Shown here: positions 6,781 through 8,599 of the stretch, one piece after another
Layout: the number at the start of each line of letters is the position of its first letter
How positions within the stretch are numbered: position 1 is the first letter of the stretch
Source of the DNA: an uncultured Chromatiaceae bacterium
GTDB lineage: Bacteria; Pseudomonadota; Gammaproteobacteria; Enterobacterales; Alteromonadaceae
DNA length: 8,599 nt
Direction: 5' to 3'
NCBI GenBank assembly: GCA_946482325.1
Contig: CAMLRA010000172.1
Coordinates: forward strand, 1-8,599
Notes under the pieces: generated by a model
Told to the model about the DNA's origin: nothing
The model's input: the letters and a program-made list of their open reading frames with translations, nothing else
The model's database searches: none
Made by a program: the position numbers and the translations under genes

Positions 6781-6911
6781 GTCACAGAACTGACAGCAAA
6801 AAGTTGCTAAATTCTGCACAGTATCGTCATACTGCTAAGGCACATTTAACAGTCGTTGCCAGGCAGCAAACTATTGTTGCAGACGTAACCCCAGATCCCA
6901 GGAGTTTTGCG
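6781..6911 (+). promoter_or_regulatory. Gap before the three-gene membrane protein/reductase/lipase set; possible promoter
   Basis: 131 bases without a convincing gene. The best promoter candidate is TTGCTA (6804-6809), an 18-base spacer and CATACT (6828-6833), each box matching 4 of 6 consensus bases. Short TTGC/GCAA inverted matches (6856-6859 with 6866-6869, and 6877-6880) lie between it and the next gene. No intrinsic terminator is evident after the kinase, so read-through from the upstream pair is also possible. Confidence 0.3.
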
Positions 6912-7358
6912 ATGCCAGTCTTGTTAAGGACCGTCCTGGCGCTGCTTGCCGGCGTGGTCGTGACTTTTTTTACCATTTCCGCTATCGAACAGTTGGGGCA
7001 TATTCTGTACCGCGCGCCTGTTGGACTCGACTGGCAAGACAGCTCTGCCGTTTCGGCCTATTTGAAACAGTTACCGGTAGGAGCTTTGTTGTTAGTTCTG
7101 GTTGGCTGGTTGCTGGGTATTTTTACCGGCTTGACCGCCGCCACCTTGCTGGCCGGCCGTTGCCGCGGGCGTTTTGCTCTGGCCATCGGTAGTTTGGTCT
7201 TTTTAGGCGCCGTCTCGAATTTTTATCTGTTGCCGCATCCGATGTGGCTAATGGTCATGAGTCTCATATCTATCCCACTGGTGACGTTGCTGTGCTGGTG
7301 GGCGCTGAAAAAACGATTTGGTCAACCGGTATTGACCCCAGAAGGAGAACAACAATGA
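6912..7358 (+). CDS. Small four-helix membrane protein of unknown function
   Basis: A 148-residue predicted inner-membrane protein with four hydrophobic segments at about 4-24, 56-80, 87-106 and 110-131, and a charged tail KKRFGQPVLTPEGEQQ (133-148). The end of the first helix has Glu26, Gly29 and His30 (IEQLGH), then a short loop with APVGLD (35-40), and the second helix starts LPVGALL (54-60). This pattern recalls a widespread unnamed family of small membrane proteins with an E-x-x-GH motif and a Pro-Gly-Leu-Asp loop; I know no function for it. The frame is open further upstream to a TTG at 6804, but the ATG at 6912 has AGGAG (6900-6904) seven bases ahead and begins the hydrophobic sequence. 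Its stop overlaps the start of the reductase gene (ATGA, 7355-7358). Confidence 0.82.
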   Translation: MPVLLRTVLALLAGVVVTFFTISAIEQLGHILYRAPVGLDWQDSSAVSAYLKQLPVGALLLVLVGWLLGIFTGLTAATLLAGRCRGRFALAIGSLVFLGAVSNFYLLPHPMWLMVMSLISIPLVTLLCWWALKKRFGQPVLTPEGEQQ

Positions 7359-7903
7359 CGGAAATACGTTTATTGGGTATTTGTGGCAGTTTACGTCAGG
7401 CATCTCACAATATGACGTTGCTCAAAACTGCGCAGCAGTTGTTGCCACAAGGTGTCAGCCTTGAGATCGCTGATTTAACTGAAGTGCCGTTTTTTAATGC
7501 TGACCTAACCACTAAGCCAGCTGCCGTCGTCGCGTTATTGGCGTCGATGGAGCAAGCCGACGGTTTTATTTTCGCCTGTCCGGAATACAATTATTCGATA
7601 GCGCCGGCGCTGAAAAACGCGTTGGATTGGGCGTCGCGGGAACCTGACAACCGGCTGATGGCGGGCAAAGCTGCTGCAATGATGGGGGCTGGCGGTGGCA
7701 TGGGCACGTCACGGGCGCAATATCATTTGCGTCAGGTCGGTGTGTATCTGGAGCTGCACTTTGTTAATAAACCTGAAGTATTTGTCAATGCATTCAGTGG
7801 TGTGTTCGCCGCTGACGGCACGTTGCAGGATGAAAAAATCCGCGCAACTATCGCCGCGCAGCTGGTTGCTTTGCAAGCGTTGGTTTTAAAATGCAAGTCA
7901 TGA
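7355..7903 (+). CDS. NADPH-dependent FMN reductase/quinone reductase (ChrR-like)
   Basis: A 182-residue flavodoxin-fold oxidoreductase, probably a soluble FMN-binding NAD(P)H quinone or FMN reductase. It shows the phosphate-binding GSLRQASHN (11-19), PEYNYSIAPALKNALDWAS (76-94), which contacts the flavin, and GAGGGMGTSRAQYHLRQV (111-128). These align well with E. coli ChrR (YieF), which has GSLRKGSFN, PEYNYS and QYHLRQ in the same order (recalled). Length is normal. The start at 7355 is set by AAGGAG (7342-7347) seven bases upstream and by the ATGA overlap with the membrane protein gene. Its own stop overlaps the next start in the same way (7900-7903). The physiological substrate is unknown; protection from quinone or oxidative stress is typical for the family. 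Confidence 0.92.
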   Translation: MTEIRLLGICGSLRQASHNMTLLKTAQQLLPQGVSLEIADLTEVPFFNADLTTKPAAVVALLASMEQADGFIFACPEYNYSIAPALKNALDWASREPDNRLMAGKAAAMMGAGGGMGTSRAQYHLRQVGVYLELHFVNKPEVFVNAFSGVFAADGTLQDEKIRATIAAQLVALQALVLKCKS

Positions 7904-8599
7904 CACTGGCTAGTCGGTTTAGACAGACCTTGATCGCACTGGCGCTGTCAGTCACTGCTTCGCAGGCTTTTGCGGTGCCGGAGACTGCTTTGGCGACGCG
8001 CTATCCAAGTGAGATCCAGACCTTTTGGCAACAACAAGTCAAAACCGGCACTATGGCAACATCGGATGGTAGCCAACTGGCGTACGCCTACGTGATACCG
8101 CCACAAGCGCGATATGCGTTGTTGTTAGTGCAAGGTCGAACCGAAGCTTATCTGAAATATCAGGAGCTGTATTTTGATTTGGCTGCGCAAGGTGTGGCGG
8201 TATTTAGTCTGGACCATCGCGGTCAGGGCTTGTCGCCTCGGGAACTCGAAGACCCGCATAAAGGCCATATCACGGATTTTGCTTTATACCGCCAGGACCA
8301 GCAGCAATTTATAACAGACGTCGTCAAAGCGCAGACCCAGTTACCGCTTAACCTGCTAGCGCATTCAATGGGGGGCGCGATCGCAGTACAAATACTGGCA
8401 CAAAAACCTGAAGTATTTCAGCGCGCGGTGCTGACATCGCCGATGATAGCACCGAACGCTAAAGTGGCTTTTTCTGAGCAGGATGGTTGTTATCTGGCCG
8501 CTGCTTTTGACTGGACCTGTCCGGACTGTTATGCCGGTTTTGTTGCCCAGCCTTATCCCTTTGATCAGAAATTTGCTGACAATATTTTGACCAGCTCTC
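7900..8599 (+). CDS. PldB-like lysophospholipase with signal peptide (3' end outside window)
   Basis: Partial alpha/beta-hydrolase; 233 residues visible. It matches E. coli lysophospholipase L2 (PldB): VQGRTEAYLKYQELYFDL (77-94), LDHRGQG (104-110), EDPHKGHITDF, and the nucleophile elbow AHSMGG with Ser156. The visible end, NILTSS, corresponds to the region before the missing catalytic Asp and His. Unlike E. coli PldB, the N-terminus looks like a signal peptide: Arg6 and Arg8, a hydrophobic core (10-20) and AFA at 23-25, with cleavage expected after Ala25. Cys197, Cys207 and Cys210 (CPDC) fit an oxidising compartment. The start at 7900 gives an ATGA overlap with the reductase gene; an in-frame ATG at 7891 is an alternative. 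No strong ribosome binding site is seen, so translation probably depends on coupling. Confidence 0.87.
   Translation, partial: MTLASRFRQTLIALALSVTASQAFAVPETALATRYPSEIQTFWQQQVKTGTMATSDGSQLAYAYVIPPQARYALLLVQGRTEAYLKYQELYFDLAAQGVAVFSLDHRGQGLSPRELEDPHKGHITDFALYRQDQQQFITDVVKAQTQLPLNLLAHSMGGAIAVQILAQKPEVFQRAVLTSPMIAPNAKVAFSEQDGCYLAAAFDWTCPDCYAGFVAQPYPFDQKFADNILTSS

Noticed and set aside
6795..6808. AGCAA-AAAG-TTGCT hairpin as a terminator for the kinase gene
   Set aside because: It has only a 5-bp AT-rich stem and no T-tract, so termination is unlikely.
6804..6911. Upstream extension of the membrane protein from a TTG at 6804
   Set aside because: The residues are not hydrophobic or family-like, and the ATG at 6912 has a proper AGGAG site.
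7244..7354. Upstream extension of the FMN reductase frame
   Set aside because: It lies entirely inside the membrane protein gene, and the flavodoxin-like sequence begins at 7355 with a strong ribosome binding site.
1..8599. Mobile element, phage, defence system or CRISPR content
   Set aside because: I saw no transposase, integrase, terminal repeats, direct-repeat arrays or toxin-antitoxin pairs, and codon use looks even; all recognised genes are housekeeping or metabolic.

Overview
The window looks like ordinary chromosome of a free-living gammaproteobacterium, probably an Alteromonadales/Rheinheimera/Shewanella-type organism. The evidence is the long (~367 aa) form of PurC, a compact valine-degradation gene string of the kind seen in Shewanella and relatives, a PldB-type lysophospholipase, and moderate GC with uniform codon use. 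The genus is an inference. I see no mobile elements, rRNA, tRNA, CRISPR arrays or plainly foreign segments.

Region 1 (1-3300, plus strand) is the 3' part of a branched-chain amino acid (valine/isoleucine) catabolic operon: the tail of an enoyl-CoA hydratase, 3-hydroxyisobutyryl-CoA hydrolase, 3-hydroxyisobutyrate dehydrogenase (mmsB) and an HSD10-like short-chain dehydrogenase. It closes with a strong intrinsic terminator at 3272-3296. The first three enzymes act in series: methacrylyl-CoA to 3-hydroxyisobutyryl-CoA to free 3-hydroxyisobutyrate to methylmalonate semialdehyde. The fourth probably handles the parallel isoleucine intermediate.

Region 2 (3323-5117, minus strand) holds a LysE/RhtB-family exporter, convergent with region 1, and purC. 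A clear purC terminator (3981-4009) lies in the 61-bp gap just before lysE. purC has its own extended -10 promoter.

Region 3 (5254-6780, plus strand) is divergent from purC. It encodes a SAM-dependent methyltransferase with an N-terminal four-cysteine zinc-ribbon-like module, followed after 3 bp by a P-loop kinase of the D-glycerate 3-kinase type. Its extended -10 promoter faces away from the purC promoter in a 136-bp gap.

Region 4 (6912-8599, plus strand) is a tightly coupled set of three genes: a small four-helix membrane protein, an NADPH-dependent FMN reductase (ChrR-like), and a PldB-like lysophospholipase that runs off the window and carries a predicted signal peptide. Both junctions are 4-bp ATGA overlaps.

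I did not find a clearly new biological system. The points most worth a second look are the exported PldB-like enzyme and its coupled partners, the small hairpins sharing GGCAG after three consecutive stop codons in the valine operon, the zinc-ribbon methyltransferase, and a 10-bp tandem duplication at the end of the kinase gene.
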